Of a stretch of 64,000 nucleotides of DNA, positions 1 to 11,026 are shown piece after piece; the stretch's first letter is position 1, and each line of letters starts with the position of its first letter. A program made the translations under genes and the position numbers. The stretch lies in contig MPNC01000005.1 of assembly GCA_002238825.1 (NCBI GenBank), forward strand, positions 186,001-250,000, given 5' to 3'. The DNA is from SAR202 cluster bacterium bin87 (GTDB lineage Bacteria; Chloroflexota; Dehalococcoidia; Lucifugimonadales; UBA3495). The notes under the pieces are model-generated. The model was not told where the DNA came from and did no database searches. It worked only from the letters and a program-made list of their open reading frames with translations.

Positions 1-1
1 C

Positions 2-769
2 GCGCTGGGAACCGCCTGTATCCTGGGATTGTTCCTGGCGCTGCTGGGGTGCCAGTCGACCATGGAACCGATGCCCGCGCCGCAAGCGACGCCGTTGGCA
101 ATTGCCACGGTCACGCCTCTGCCCACACCCACGCCTTTGCCCACACCCACGAACACCATCACATCGGTGGGGAGATCATTCATCCCCACGCTGGCGCCCT
201 CCCAACCAACGGCAACGCCCGCGCCCACCGCGACCGCCGCGCCTACTCCTACGGAGGTCGCAGCAGCGATGGTGCAGCCCACCGACGGGCCGATCCGGGT
301 GGAGGCCATGCCCAGTAGGGACCACTTCCCGCCTCAACTGAAAATCACCGACGTGATCCCCGGCGGTTACAGCACGGTACCCCCGACTTCCGGACGCCAC
401 TGGGGAGCGTGGAGCGACTGCGGGTTTTACAACCACCCGTTGCCGGACGAGTTGCTGGTGCATAACCTCGAACACGGCAACATCATCGTGAGCTATAACC
501 TGGCCAGCGAAGCCGAGGTTGCGGCTTTGCGCGCGGCGGTGGAGGCAATTCCGCTGGCCCGCGAATTCGCCATCGTCCGCCGCTACCTGGCAATCCCGGA
601 AGGGATGGTGGCAATAACAACTTGGGGCGTCCTCGACCGGATGGAGGGCGTGGACCCGGCGCGCATCGCCAGGTTCTTTGAGGACTATCCCGCGAACACC
701 GGACCGGAATTCGCCAACGGGCTGCCGTGCACCACCGGCATTGATATGACGCAGTCGTCGGGCGGTTGA
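2..769 (+). CDS. DUF3105-like lipoprotein, probably truncated at the window's left edge
   Basis: Frame is open to base 2 (ALGTACILGLFLALLGCQ, lipobox-like); Pro/Thr-rich linker; HWGAWSDCGFYNHPLPDELLVHNLEHGNIIVSYNL resembles DUF3105. Confidence 0.75.
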   Translation, partial: ALGTACILGLFLALLGCQSTMEPMPAPQATPLAIATVTPLPTPTPLPTPTNTITSVGRSFIPTLAPSQPTATPAPTATAAPTPTEVAAAMVQPTDGPIRVEAMPSRDHFPPQLKITDVIPGGYSTVPPTSGRHWGAWSDCGFYNHPLPDELLVHNLEHGNIIVSYNLASEAEVAALRAAVEAIPLAREFAIVRRYLAIPEGMVAITTWGVLDRMEGVDPARIARFFEDYPANTGPEFANGLPCTTGIDMTQSSGG

Positions 770-802
770 CCGCCAAGGCGACCGGAGAGGCAGGGCACCA
801 GC

Positions 803-1054
803 ATGTTTTTGGCACGAGTCTATGTGACCCTGAAACCCGCGGTGAACGACCCCCAGGGCCTGACGGTCATGGGCGGTCTGCACAGTCTGGGCTACGAAGC
901 CGTGGCGGACGTGCGCATCGGCAAGTATCTGGAAATCAGGGTGGACGCCGAAGACCAAGCCCGGGCCGAGAGCGACGTAGCGGGAATGTGCGACCGGTTG
1001 CTGGCAAACCCGGTCATCGAGAATTACCGGTTCACGCTGGAACCAGTCGAATAA
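803..1054 (+). CDS. purS: Phosphoribosylformylglycinamidine synthase subunit PurS
   Basis: 83 aa; ARVYVTLKPAVNDPQGLTV..LHSLGYEAVADVRIGKYLEI. Confidence 0.9.
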   Translation: MFLARVYVTLKPAVNDPQGLTVMGGLHSLGYEAVADVRIGKYLEIRVDAEDQARAESDVAGMCDRLLANPVIENYRFTLEPVE

Positions 1055-1055
1055 A

Positions 1056-1085
1056 CATCGGGGCGAACGCGTGTCCGCCCCGATG
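1056..1085. terminator. Bidirectional hairpin between convergent genes
   Basis: CATCGGGGCG...CGCCCCGATG inverted repeat 2 bp after the purS stop, facing the 1118-1717 gene. Confidence 0.6.
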
Positions 1086-1117
1086 GCATTGGGCAGGCCT
1101 GAGGACCGAGCCGGACG

Positions 1118-1702
1118 TCAGTGCAGGTGGTCCTGCAGGAGTCCCACCAACTCGTCAACTGTGGCTTTCTGCCAGTCGCCGGCCCGGGCCGCCGTGCGGG
1201 CGCGCCGCTGGCGGCCAAAGTCCTGGTCCGAGATATCCGGCTGTTCGGAGCGGATGGCCGCCTCGATCTCGCCCTGCTCCCGGCTAGCGGTCTCCGAGCG
1301 CTCGATCCAGTGGCAGATGTACTCGTGGCCCTGGTCGTAGAACACAGCGACCGGGATCGACATGTACAGGCCCTCTTTGAGGAACTCGTTCATGATGTCG
1401 TGATTTTCGTCGCGGGGGAAGATGCGCAGCTCAACGCCGGCGGCTTCTGCTACACGGGCGAGCACCGGCAGCTCGCGAACCACGTCGCCGCACCAGTCTT
1501 CGCCGATCACCATCATGCGAGCCGGGCCGTTTTCGTGTGATGCCAACTCCTGCAGCCGGTTGGCCTGCTCGGCGCTCAGCTCCACGTTGGAGTAATACTC
1601 TTCGATCCGGGCCTTGTTGACCTTGACCGTGTCCATGTATTGATCGTAGGTCATACCCTGGGCGTAGCGCTCCTGGGTCACGACGCTGGCTTCCTGCACC
1701 AT
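1118..1702 (-). CDS. Thioredoxin-family protein
   Basis: VIGEDWCGDVVRELPVLARVAEAAGVELRIFPRDEN; start probably MVQEASVV near 1702. Confidence 0.75.
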   Translation of the reverse strand: MVQEASVVTQERYAQGMTYDQYMDTVKVNKARIEEYYSNVELSAEQANRLQELASHENGPARMMVIGEDWCGDVVRELPVLARVAEAAGVELRIFPRDENHDIMNEFLKEGLYMSIPVAVFYDQGHEYICHWIERSETASREQGEIEAAIRSEQPDISDQDFGRQRRARTAARAGDWQKATVDELVGLLQDHLH

Positions 1703-1789
1703 GATTGCACCTCTCAAGTTGCGCGATGTCGTTATGGCTGTTGCCGAGGGAAGGATTGGGGACGGGCCACCGGCCGGTCAGCCGATTTC

Positions 1790-2005
1790 TCAACCGCGCT
1801 GCCCGCGAAACCCTGTCTCAACCTTGCCATCGGGCCACACGATGATAGGAACGGCATCCCCAAAGTCCAGAGCTTCGTCCAATGTGTCCTGGCTCTGGTC
1901 GACGCGTCGCTCCTCGTATGCAACGCCTTCACGGCGCCAGGCGGCGCGCAGGGAGTCGCATGCGGGACACACCGTCAGGGTATACACGATGGGGATATCT
2001 GCCAT
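1790..2005 (-). CDS. Glutaredoxin-like protein
   Basis: MADIPIVYTLTVCPACDSLRAAWRREGVAYEERRVD (CPAC motif); internal Met of ORF 1790..2455. Confidence 0.8.
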   Translation of the reverse strand: MADIPIVYTLTVCPACDSLRAAWRREGVAYEERRVDQSQDTLDEALDFGDAVPIIVWPDGKVETGFRGQRG

Positions 2006-2107
2006 GATTGCCTCCCGGGTGGCGAGCCGACTATGGCGGCATTCTACAACTTTGCGTCGGTCGCTGCTATAATCCCCGGCGATTCGCTGCCATCGAAGGA
2101 GACGAAA

Positions 2108-2437
2108 ATGATCGCGCTGATTGTGGAAATCAACATCAAACCCGGCTTCAAGGACCAGTTCATGGCTTCCATGCTGGGGGACGCCCGGGGTTCGAACAAC
2201 GATGAGCCCGGGTGCCTGCGCTTCGACGTCCTGCAGGACAACGAAGACGAGAACAAAATCCACCTGTTCGAAGTATATGAGGACGATGCGGCGGTAGATG
2301 CCCATCGCAACGCTCCGCACTTCATCAAGTGGCGGGAGGAATGCGCGGACTGGTTCGCCACGGAGAACATCCGCAAGATTGCCACGCCGGTGTATCCGGT
2401 ACCCGAAAAGTGGGAAAAGCGGCCTCCGGTGGACTGA
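2108..2437 (+). CDS. Antibiotic biosynthesis monooxygenase (ABM) domain protein
   Basis: MIALIVEINIKPGFKDQFMASMLGDARGSNNDEPGCLRFDVLQD; 109 aa; TATAAT-like box about 40 bp upstream. Confidence 0.85.
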   Translation: MIALIVEINIKPGFKDQFMASMLGDARGSNNDEPGCLRFDVLQDNEDENKIHLFEVYEDDAAVDAHRNAPHFIKWREECADWFATENIRKIATPVYPVPEKWEKRPPVD

Positions 2438-2458
2438 GCTGGAGCATCCAGGCAAATG

Positions 2459-2489
2459 AAACGGGGCAGGCTCATCACCTGCCCCGTTT
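2459..2489. terminator. Bidirectional terminator-like hairpin between convergent genes
   Basis: AAACGGGGCAGG-ctcatca-CCTGCCCCGTTT, perfect 12-bp arms. Confidence 0.75.
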
Positions 2490-2507
2490 GGATTCTATGC
2501 CTATGAA

Positions 2508-3833
2508 CTAATCGATCTGGCGCTGGAGGACCCGCTTGAATCCGCGCACGAAAGCGTCGACCTCGACCTCGCCCAATTCGGTTGAAACCGCGCCGACCAG
2601 GTTGGGGGCCAGCAGGAAGCCTTCGTTCAACATTCCGATGAACACCCGTCCCGCCAGCGCCTTGTCCGTGGCGGCGATGTCACGGTAGTTATGGAGCGGT
2701 CCGCTGCCGAAGTGAATGCCGAACAGGGAACCGGCTCCCGTGACCACGACGGGCTGCTCCAACTCGGCGCAGACCTGGCGGATGCCCTGTTTCAGCATCT
2801 CCGTCAGCTCGGCGAGGCGGCGGTACACGGTCGGCGTCAGCTCGTTCAGCGTCGCGACGCCGGCGGCCATGCTGATGGGGTTGGCGTTGAAGGTACCGCC
2901 GTGCGCAATGGCAGCGCCATTGACCGGGCTGTATTGCGCCATGACGTCGGACCGGCCACCGAAGGCGCCCACCGCGAACCCGCCGCCGATGATCTTGCCC
3001 AGGGCGGTCATGTCCGGGGTGACGCCGTAATACTCCTGGGCGCCGCCGGGCGCGACGCGGAAGCTGATCACCTCGTCGAATATGAGCAGCGCGCCGCTGT
3101 CGTCGGCGAAATCGCGCAGCATGGACAGGTAGGCGGGCTCCGCCGGCAACATGCCCACGGAGCCCATCACCGGCTCGACGATTACTGCAGCCAGATCGTC
3201 GCGATTTTCCTCCAGGATGTTCCGCGCAACCTCCACGTCGTTGTAGGGAACTATCACGGCCTGATCCAGAACGCCGTCAGCCAAGCCGGCGCTGGATGCC
3301 ACGGGTTCGGGATGATCGTAGGCTCCGCCGCTGGCGGGGTCGATCCTCAAGCTGACCAGGACTGCATCGTGGGTCCCGTGATAACCACCCTCGACCTTGG
3401 CGAACTTGCTGCGACCGGTGAACGCGCGAGCGGCGCGAATGGTGTTGAGAGTTGCCTCGGTGCCAGAGTTGGTGAAGCGAACCTGGTCAAACGAGGGGAT
3501 GCGTTCGCACAGCAGTTTGGCGAGTTCCACCTGGTGGCGGTTGGGCGAGTTGTAAGCCAGACCCAACTCCATCTGCTGGCGCGCAGCGTCGAGCACGGGA
3601 GCGGGGCCGTGGCCGAGGATCATGGTGGTCATCGTGTTGATGAAGTCGAGGCGCTCAACACCGTCGGCGTCAGTGACCACCGCTCCCTGCGCCGATTCGG
3701 TGAAGATCGGGTACGGGTTCCAGAAAATGGAATGCCGGCTATCGCCGTCGGGCAGGTACCGGCAGGCCTCCTCCCAGATGGCCTGGGACTTGGGCGTAGT
3801 TTCAACGTAACGGGTTATTTCATCGTAAGCCAC
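2508..3833 (-). CDS. Class III aminotransferase, glutamate-1-semialdehyde aminomutase-like
   Basis: GSGTEATLNTIRAARAFTGRSKFAKVEGGYHG; LLIFDEVISFRVAPGGAQEYYGVTPDMTALGKIIGGGF; GTG start inferred. Confidence 0.85.
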   Translation of the reverse strand: MAYDEITRYVETTPKSQAIWEEACRYLPDGDSRHSIFWNPYPIFTESAQGAVVTDADGVERLDFINTMTTMILGHGPAPVLDAARQQMELGLAYNSPNRHQVELAKLLCERIPSFDQVRFTNSGTEATLNTIRAARAFTGRSKFAKVEGGYHGTHDAVLVSLRIDPASGGAYDHPEPVASSAGLADGVLDQAVIVPYNDVEVARNILEENRDDLAAVIVEPVMGSVGMLPAEPAYLSMLRDFADDSGALLIFDEVISFRVAPGGAQEYYGVTPDMTALGKIIGGGFAVGAFGGRSDVMAQYSPVNGAAIAHGGTFNANPISMAAGVATLNELTPTVYRRLAELTEMLKQGIRQVCAELEQPVVVTGAGSLFGIHFGSGPLHNYRDIAATDKALAGRVFIGMLNEGFLLAPNLVGAVSTELGEVEVDAFVRGFKRVLQRQID

Positions 3834-3996
3834 GGTACAACTCCGAATAAATTCGATGTCCTGTGCCAAGGATAGCAAAACAGGGGAACGTGCGGTGAAC
3901 ACGGCCCGGTCAACGCGCGACCAAATGCGCGCAAGTTCAGTTCGCGGAGCGGTCGTTGCGGCGTGGTCCGGGCGGCTACGGCGGAACCCAAGCGCG

Positions 3997-5403
3997 CTAA
4001 TCGTCCGCGCCGGCGGGACTGGCCGCTGCGGCAACCGGGCGGGCTTCGCCGCGGAAGTAGATGCCGCGCCAGAAGCCGCTGCCGACCACCGTTCCGACAA
4101 CCACCAGGGTGAACGCCGCGCCCGCAACCGCCATGACAAGTCCGGGCGACCAGAAGTCCGCCAGCCGTCCGTACAACAGGTTGGCGAACGCCATGCTGCC
4201 GCCCACGTGCATGGAATACACGGACGACACGCGGCCGCGAATGTCGTCGGGGACGACCGACTGGATGATGGTGTGGGTAATGGTCATGAACCCGGAAGTC
4301 CCCAGCCCCATGAGGATAGCGGCGATCATGGAAATACCGGTCTGGGCGGAGAGACCCAGCCCGATGGGGGTCAGGCTGCTGGTAAAGCCCAGGAACAGGA
4401 ACACGCGGCCCCGCGTCATGTGGCTGACGATGCCGCCCACAAAAATCGAAGAGAGCAGCGCCCCGATGCCCAGGGCAGCCATCAGCGCGTAAACGTCGTT
4501 CTCGCTGAACGTGATCCCGTCCGGGGACAACTTCTCCAGCGCCAGGGGCGGCAGCATCGACTCGAAGGACATGACCAGCACACAGTGGGCCAGGGTCATG
4601 AGAATGATGCCGAAAACCAGTGGCGTGCTGTACGTGTAAACGAACCCGGCCGCCGTGTTCGCCCAGAAACTGCGCCTGCGGTCGATGACACCAGAGGAAA
4701 CGGTGCGAATGCTCAGGGCGGCCCCCAGGGCAACCAGGTAGAAGACCGCGCAGGCCCAGAACACGATCGCCGAAGTACCTATGGTCAACGCCAGGTTTTG
4801 AATGGAGAACCCCACGCCTCCCTCGCCGAACAGCACGCTGCTGCCCACAGTGGCGGAGACGGCCAACAGGATCGCCGGACCTACCGCCCGCGAACCCTGC
4901 TGCATGGCCTCGTTGAGCGCCACGGCGTTGGGCAGCCGTTCCCGGTCCACCAGGTTGGGCGTCAGCGCCTGGGCGGCGGTCTGCTGGGTGGCGCGCAGCG
5001 TACCGTTCACGATTGCCAGCAGCAACACGTACCAGGGGTTATCTACCCCCGTCATCACCAGTAGCGCCATGATCGCCGCTTGAGTGAGCTGCAGGGCGTA
5101 GACCCACTGCAGCAGTGTCTTGCGGGTCATTTTGTCGGCAAGGTACCCGATGAAGGGAGTGGCGAAGAAGCGCGGAGACATGGCGGCGAAGGTGATCAGG
5201 CCGACCCACAGGCCCCAGGTTCCCTGCAACTCCGGGATGCTGTAGACCCACGCGCCGCGGGCGACAATGAGAGCCCAGGCGCCACTGCCGCTGGAAAGGG
5301 AGGCTACGGCGAGGAACCGGAAGTCGCGGAACACCAGCGCGGCAAGGAACCGGTAGGCTTTTTGCTGGAAGAAGTTGCGCTGCGGGGCGGGAGTCGTGGC
5401 CAT
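3997..5403 (-). CDS. MFS transporter
   Basis: About 12 hydrophobic segments; RDFRFLAVASLSSGSG; FIGYLADKMTRKTLLQ. Confidence 0.85.
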   Translation of the reverse strand: MATTPAPQRNFFQQKAYRFLAALVFRDFRFLAVASLSSGSGAWALIVARGAWVYSIPELQGTWGLWVGLITFAAMSPRFFATPFIGYLADKMTRKTLLQWVYALQLTQAAIMALLVMTGVDNPWYVLLLAIVNGTLRATQQTAAQALTPNLVDRERLPNAVALNEAMQQGSRAVGPAILLAVSATVGSSVLFGEGGVGFSIQNLALTIGTSAIVFWACAVFYLVALGAALSIRTVSSGVIDRRRSFWANTAAGFVYTYSTPLVFGIILMTLAHCVLVMSFESMLPPLALEKLSPDGITFSENDVYALMAALGIGALLSSIFVGGIVSHMTRGRVFLFLGFTSSLTPIGLGLSAQTGISMIAAILMGLGTSGFMTITHTIIQSVVPDDIRGRVSSVYSMHVGGSMAFANLLYGRLADFWSPGLVMAVAGAAFTLVVVGTVVGSGFWRGIYFRGEARPVAAAASPAGADD

Positions 5404-5783
5404 TTCGACACTCCTGCTTGCGACCAAGACCGGGACTGACGACCCACGTGATCCGGCTACGTGCGCAGGTCAGAGACCGACTGACATCCGCTGCCAAATG
5501 CGCTGATGTCGTCTTTGCCAGTGGTCAACTAGTGACAGTTGGCGCATTATAACCCACGCTTACCGGGGGTCAAATCGCGGCCATCCGCGCGGGCGCATGG
5601 CGGGGGCCCTCCCGCAAAGTTCCCGGTGCGGCACGCGAGACTAACTGAGAGCCCTCGGAGGACGGTGGCGCGTGATACGCCTGCGCCGGTTGCCAGCGGT
5701 CTGCAGGCGTTGCCGACCAGGGCCGCGGCCAACGTGGGACGGACGGCCCCGAGGCAACCGAGCGGACGACGACGGTCAGGTCG

Positions 5784-6033
5784 TCAATGGCCCTGATGAA
5801 GGCGCACGCGAGAGATCAGGAACAGGTCGTCGCCGTCACGCTGTATTCCGAACTCAGCGAACTCGGGGGCGACCGGGAGGTGTTCCCGTATCGTGAAAAG
5901 CATGCTGTCTCGGAGGGCGGTCAGTTGTGGCGCCGACACCTCGACGCGGTCCCGACGGATAGCCGTCTGAACTCGTTCCCGGGCGACCTGCCGCGGATTG
6001 CCGCGCCTGTGACCCCGGTTATTGCGAAAGAGA

Positions 6034-6041
<8 letters not shown>
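5784..6041 (-). CDS. minE: Cell division topological specificity factor MinE
   Basis: 85 aa; ARERVQTAIRRDRVEVSAPQLTALRDSMLFTIREHLPV; overlaps minD. Confidence 0.8.
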
Positions 6042-6847
<806 letters not shown>

Positions 6848-6858
<11 letters not shown>

Positions 6859-7693
6859 TGGGATTGCCTCCCTGGTTGATCGAGTTGTTTTTCAGATAAG
6901 GGGCGACCTGAATGGCTCCGTTGGACACCCGGGCCAGGGTGGGACCGTTGCCATCGTTGCTTTGGCGCGCGAACGCGTCCGTGGGCCCGTCGCGATGCCA
7001 GGAGTAATCGGAGATCCGTAGCACCGGATACGCGATGGACATGGCCAGTATGGTGGCGGTGATGTCGCCGCCGGCGCCGGCGTGGGCCTGGCCGCGCAAA
7101 CCGCCAAAGACGATGATGTCTCCTTCGGCGATAACCTGAGCTCCCGGATTCACGTTGCCCAGAATGACGGCATGACCCGGGAACCGACGCGTTTCACCGG
7201 CACGCAGGTTTCCGCGCGAGATCTCTACGGCCATTCGATAAGTCTCTTCGATTTGGTCAGCAGCAGGACCGGAACCCAATCCTTGGGGCTCCTCTGCTCC
7301 ATCGAGCTCAACAGGCGGCAGTTCGTCACGGTCACTGCCCGGGACGTGGGAACCCACGATGGCCGCCTGCTGTTCCATCAACCGGGTGATGCGGAGGCGC
7401 TCCTGTTCCAGGATTTCGGATCGGCACCAGAATTGCTTGACGGACAATCCGGATTCAGACTCGATGACCTTGCGGATGCGGTCCTGATCGCGGTCGCTCA
7501 GGAGGCGGGCGCCAATATTGGCGATTACTTCGCCGCCGGAATAGAGGTGCCGGTTCCGGCCCAAGTGCTCACGCAGAGCCCGGCAGGCGTCGTTCAGCGG
7601 CGCGTGGTCGTCGATTTCGAAGTTGACCAACGCGCCCCGGCCGGACACCCTGACCAAATCATGGGTTTCTGTGAAATCGGTCAACATCGCCAC
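6848..7693 (-). CDS. minC: Septum site-determining protein MinC
   Basis: C-terminal RAGETRRFPGHAVILGNVNPGAQVIAEGDIIVFGGLRGQAHAGAGGD; upstream of and overlapping minD. Confidence 0.9.
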
Positions 7694-7798
7694 CAGTTAT
7701 AGCAATTGGCGGCCGGCGGAAGCCTTGGGGCAGATGTGCGAGTTTGGTCGAATTCAAGAACGGCCGCTCTCGCGTCGGGTCGGCGTCCTGGCCGCGGG

Positions 7799-8203
7799 CT
7801 ACGGACCGGCGTCGTGCGGTTCAGGCAGGCGAGCAATGGATTGGTCGGTCAAACCCAGCCAGTTGGCGTCCGGATCCTCAATCGCGGCGAAGGTTCCCCA
7901 CGGCAACTCCGCAGGCGGCATGGCGATTCTGACGCCCCGCGTCTCCAGACTGGCGACCGTGCCGGCAACGTCGGCGCAATGGAAAACCAACGACGGCTTG
8001 CGCTCCGCCCAGTCAGACATCAGGTCTCGCGGATAAATTACCAGACACGTTTCCGCGCCGGGCGGAGCGACTTCCACCCACTCGGCGTCGGCCCCCATTA
8101 GCATGCGTCGGCGGACCTCAAAGCCCAGGACGTTCACGTAGAAATCGACGGATGTCGCCTGGTCGGAAACATAGAGCCCGACGGTTTTGACCGGCCCAAG
8201 CAT
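7799..8203 (-). CDS. VOC/glyoxalase family protein
   Basis: LGPVKTVGLYVSDQATSVDFYVNVLGFEVRRR; FAAIEDPDANWLGL. Confidence 0.8.
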   Translation of the reverse strand: MLGPVKTVGLYVSDQATSVDFYVNVLGFEVRRRMLMGADAEWVEVAPPGAETCLVIYPRDLMSDWAERKPSLVFHCADVAGTVASLETRGVRIAMPPAELPWGTFAAIEDPDANWLGLTDQSIARLPEPHDAGP

Positions 8204-8319
8204 GAAGACGTTCCCTCATCAAATCGGCCGGAGACCGCTTACACGGCTCCGGCCAGATCGTTGGTCAATCGCTGCTTTTGCGATTGGTACGTATCGACTG
8301 CCGCCGATATCGATTGCCG

Positions 8320-9493
8320 CTAATCAGGTCGCCCGAAAATGGCCACGGAACAGGTGAACGAACCCGGACGGCCGCCTAGGTTGTGGGTGATGCCCAGATC
8401 GGCCTTCTGCAACTGCCGACCGCCGGCCTTGCCCTGCATCTGCTTGTAGACCTCGTAGATCATGCGGATGCCGCTGGCTCCGATGGGATGGCCGAAGCAC
8501 TTGAGACCGCCATCGGTGTTGACCGGCAGATCGCCCTCCAGCGAGAACGCCCCGTCGGCGACGTCGGCGCTGGCCTGACCCCGGGGGCTGAACCCCAGGT
8601 CCTCCATGATGATCAGCTCGGTGATGGTGAAGCAATCGTGCACCATCGCCATGTCGATTTCGGCGCGAGGATCGGCGATGCCAGCCTCCTCGTAAGCGGC
8701 CCGGCTGGCGCGAACCGTCTCCGGGAAATATGTAAAGTCCCAGTCGTTGCGCAGGACGCCAAATGCGCCAACCGCGAGGCCAAGGCCCTTGACCAGGATG
8801 TAGTCGTCGCGGAGGGTGCGCGCGATCTCAGGAGTGGTGATGATGGCGGCCGCGGCGCCGTCGCTAACCCCGCAGCAATCGTAGAGCCCCAGGGGCCAGG
8901 CGATCATCGGGGCATTGATTATCTGGTCCTCGCTGACCTCGCGCTGGAAGTGGGCCTTGGAGTTCAGCGTGCCGTTGTGATGGTTCTTCGAAGCGATCTG
9001 CGCCAGCGTGCGCTTGCCGTCGTCGTAGTCGATGCCATAGTGGTGGAAGTAACGGGTGGCCGCCATGGCAAATTGGGAAGGCGGCGGGGTGGGAGGCTCC
9101 ACATCGGAGCCGGGACCGCCGGCGATGGCCAGGCCGGAGAATCCGCTGTCCTTGAGTTTCTCGACGCCCATGGCCAGGACGATGTCGTACACGCCGGCGG
9201 CGACGGCATAACAGGCGTTGCGGAAGGCGTCGGTGGCGGTGGCGCAGGCGTTTTCCACCCGGGTGATGGGGATGTAGTCCAGCTTGAGGGCTTCGGCCAG
9301 AGGTTGGCCGGTGCGGAAGCTGCTGACGGTGCCGAGCCAGGCGGCCTGGATGTCACCGGATTCCAACCCCGCATCTTCATAGGCTTCATACGCGGCTTCG
9401 ACCATGAGGTCCGCCGACGACGCGTCCCAACGCTCGCCGAAACGGGTGCACCCCATGCCGACTACGGCGACCCGATCCCTGATTCCACTCATC
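8320..9493 (-). CDS. Thiolase-family protein (acetyl-CoA acetyltransferase/lipid-transfer-protein-like)
   Basis: RVENACATATDAFRNACYAVAAGVYDIVLAMGVEKL; GGLKCFGHPIGASGIRMIYEV; start near the MSGIRDRVAVVGMG methionine. Confidence 0.85.
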
Positions 9494-9507
9494 GTTCTTT
9501 CCTCCAA

Positions 9508-10941
9508 TTACGCGGCTACCGCCGCCGGCTCGGGTGTTCGCCTGGGCATGGCTTTCCAATAGTAGTTGTGGATCCCGTTGACGACGCGCAGCTTGCGGAA
9601 ACTCATCTCAACCGGCATGCCGACCCGAATCTCGTCCAGTTCGCGGTCGGTGATCATGCAAAGGACACGACCGCCGCCCCGGAAATCCACGACGGCAACC
9701 ACCAGCGGGGTATCGACCGCGCCGGCGATGTAGTCCATGGAATAAGTGAAGACCTCGGCCGGCGTCTCGCTCAGCCGCACCGGTTCGCTCTCGTCCACCG
9801 TTCGGCACTCAACGCAGACCCGCTGCGCCGGATATTGGACGTAGCCGCAACGAAGGCATCGGGCCCCGTACAGCCGCACGTTCTTGTCCCCCTCGCGCCA
9901 CAGCGCGGACACGGACGGCGACGCGGCGGCAGGACGGCGAGAGGCGTCGTCCAGGGTCCAGACCTCGCGCCAGCGAGCGTAGGTCTCGTAGTCACTGAGC
10001 GTGCGCTTGGCCTCCAGCCAGCCGGATACTCCCATGGACTGCGGGGTACTCTGCGCGACAGCCCCAGTAGCGCGGAAGCCGATGACGTCGCTGCCGTCGC
10101 CATAGGACACGGTCAGCAACAGATCGTCGGGCTTGGCGGTCTCCAGCGCCGACGCCAGGAGCATCGGTGCGAAGGCGGCGCCGGTGTTGCCCATTGCGCC
10201 GAAAAGCGGTTCCTGGACCTGGTTGTCCGCGAACCCCAACTGGCGGGCCAGTCGCGCATGGCGGCGCGCATCGGGAGCGTACAGGGCGATTTTCGCGACG
10301 TCCGCCGGAGTTGCATCGGTTCGCTGGCAATATCCGGTCACGGCGTCAGGGACGATCCGCTCGATGCCTTCTTCGGTGGCAAAGCGGTCCTCCCACGTGC
10401 GGACGAAGGGGTCGCCGGGAGCGCGCCACGAATCGAGCATGTTATCGGTCACGGCGTGGCTGCCGACGTGTTCGGCGATCACTTCCCGGTCGGCAACAAC
10501 AAAAGCGGCGGCTCCGTCTCCGGATGCCCGTTCGGTCTCGCCGCGGGGCGGACCCTGGCGGCTGTCGGCGACGACCACGAGCACCTGTCCGCCCCTTCCC
10601 GAGGCCACCGCGTCCAGCGCGGCTTGCAAAGCGTTCGTGCCGGCCCGGAGCACATTGGCTACGTCTACCGCGAAGATGTCGGTCCGGAGGTCCAGGGCCG
10701 CAGCGACGATGGCGGCGCACTGCTTTTCGGCATAGGGCGGAGTGGTGCTGGCAAACACGATGCCATCGATTAAAGCGCGGTCCCGCCCGGCGAGACAGTC
10801 AGATCCGGCGGCGACCGCCATGGTCACACTGTCCTCATCAAAGTTGGCCACCGCGCGTTCCTGGCGAGAGTTCCAGCCAACGGTTTCCGCGCCCAAGCGG
10901 TAGCGGGGGATATACGCGCCATAGGCTGCGATGCCGACCAA
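9508..10941 (-). CDS. HMG-CoA synthase-like condensing domain fused to a zinc-ribbon/OB-fold (DUF35-type) domain
   Basis: N-term MVGIAAYGAYIPRYRL and VDVANVLRAGTNAL; C-term YGARCLRCGYVQYPAQRVCVECR followed by an OB-like region. Confidence 0.8.
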   Translation of the reverse strand: MVGIAAYGAYIPRYRLGAETVGWNSRQERAVANFDEDSVTMAVAAGSDCLAGRDRALIDGIVFASTTPPYAEKQCAAIVAAALDLRTDIFAVDVANVLRAGTNALQAALDAVASGRGGQVLVVVADSRQGPPRGETERASGDGAAAFVVADREVIAEHVGSHAVTDNMLDSWRAPGDPFVRTWEDRFATEEGIERIVPDAVTGYCQRTDATPADVAKIALYAPDARRHARLARQLGFADNQVQEPLFGAMGNTGAAFAPMLLASALETAKPDDLLLTVSYGDGSDVIGFRATGAVAQSTPQSMGVSGWLEAKRTLSDYETYARWREVWTLDDASRRPAAASPSVSALWREGDKNVRLYGARCLRCGYVQYPAQRVCVECRTVDESEPVRLSETPAEVFTYSMDYIAGAVDTPLVVAVVDFRGGGRVLCMITDRELDEIRVGMPVEMSFRKLRVVNGIHNYYWKAMPRRTPEPAAVAA

Positions 10942-11026
10942 ATTGCTACTCCAAACCCGTGAAAAGACGTGCCGGCGATGCTATCAGCGTGCGTGACGGA
11001 GTGTCAACGAAAGGGCGCATGCTACA

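Noticed and set aside
3834-4139. N-terminal extension of the aminotransferase ORF
   Set aside because: Arg/Ser/Pro-rich text unlike the family; homologous sequence begins near VAYDEITRYVETTPKS.
8383-10773. 796-aa ORF on the + strand opposite the thiolase and HMGS-like genes
   Set aside because: Antisense to two well-supported genes; composition typical of GC-rich shadow ORFs, no family motif.
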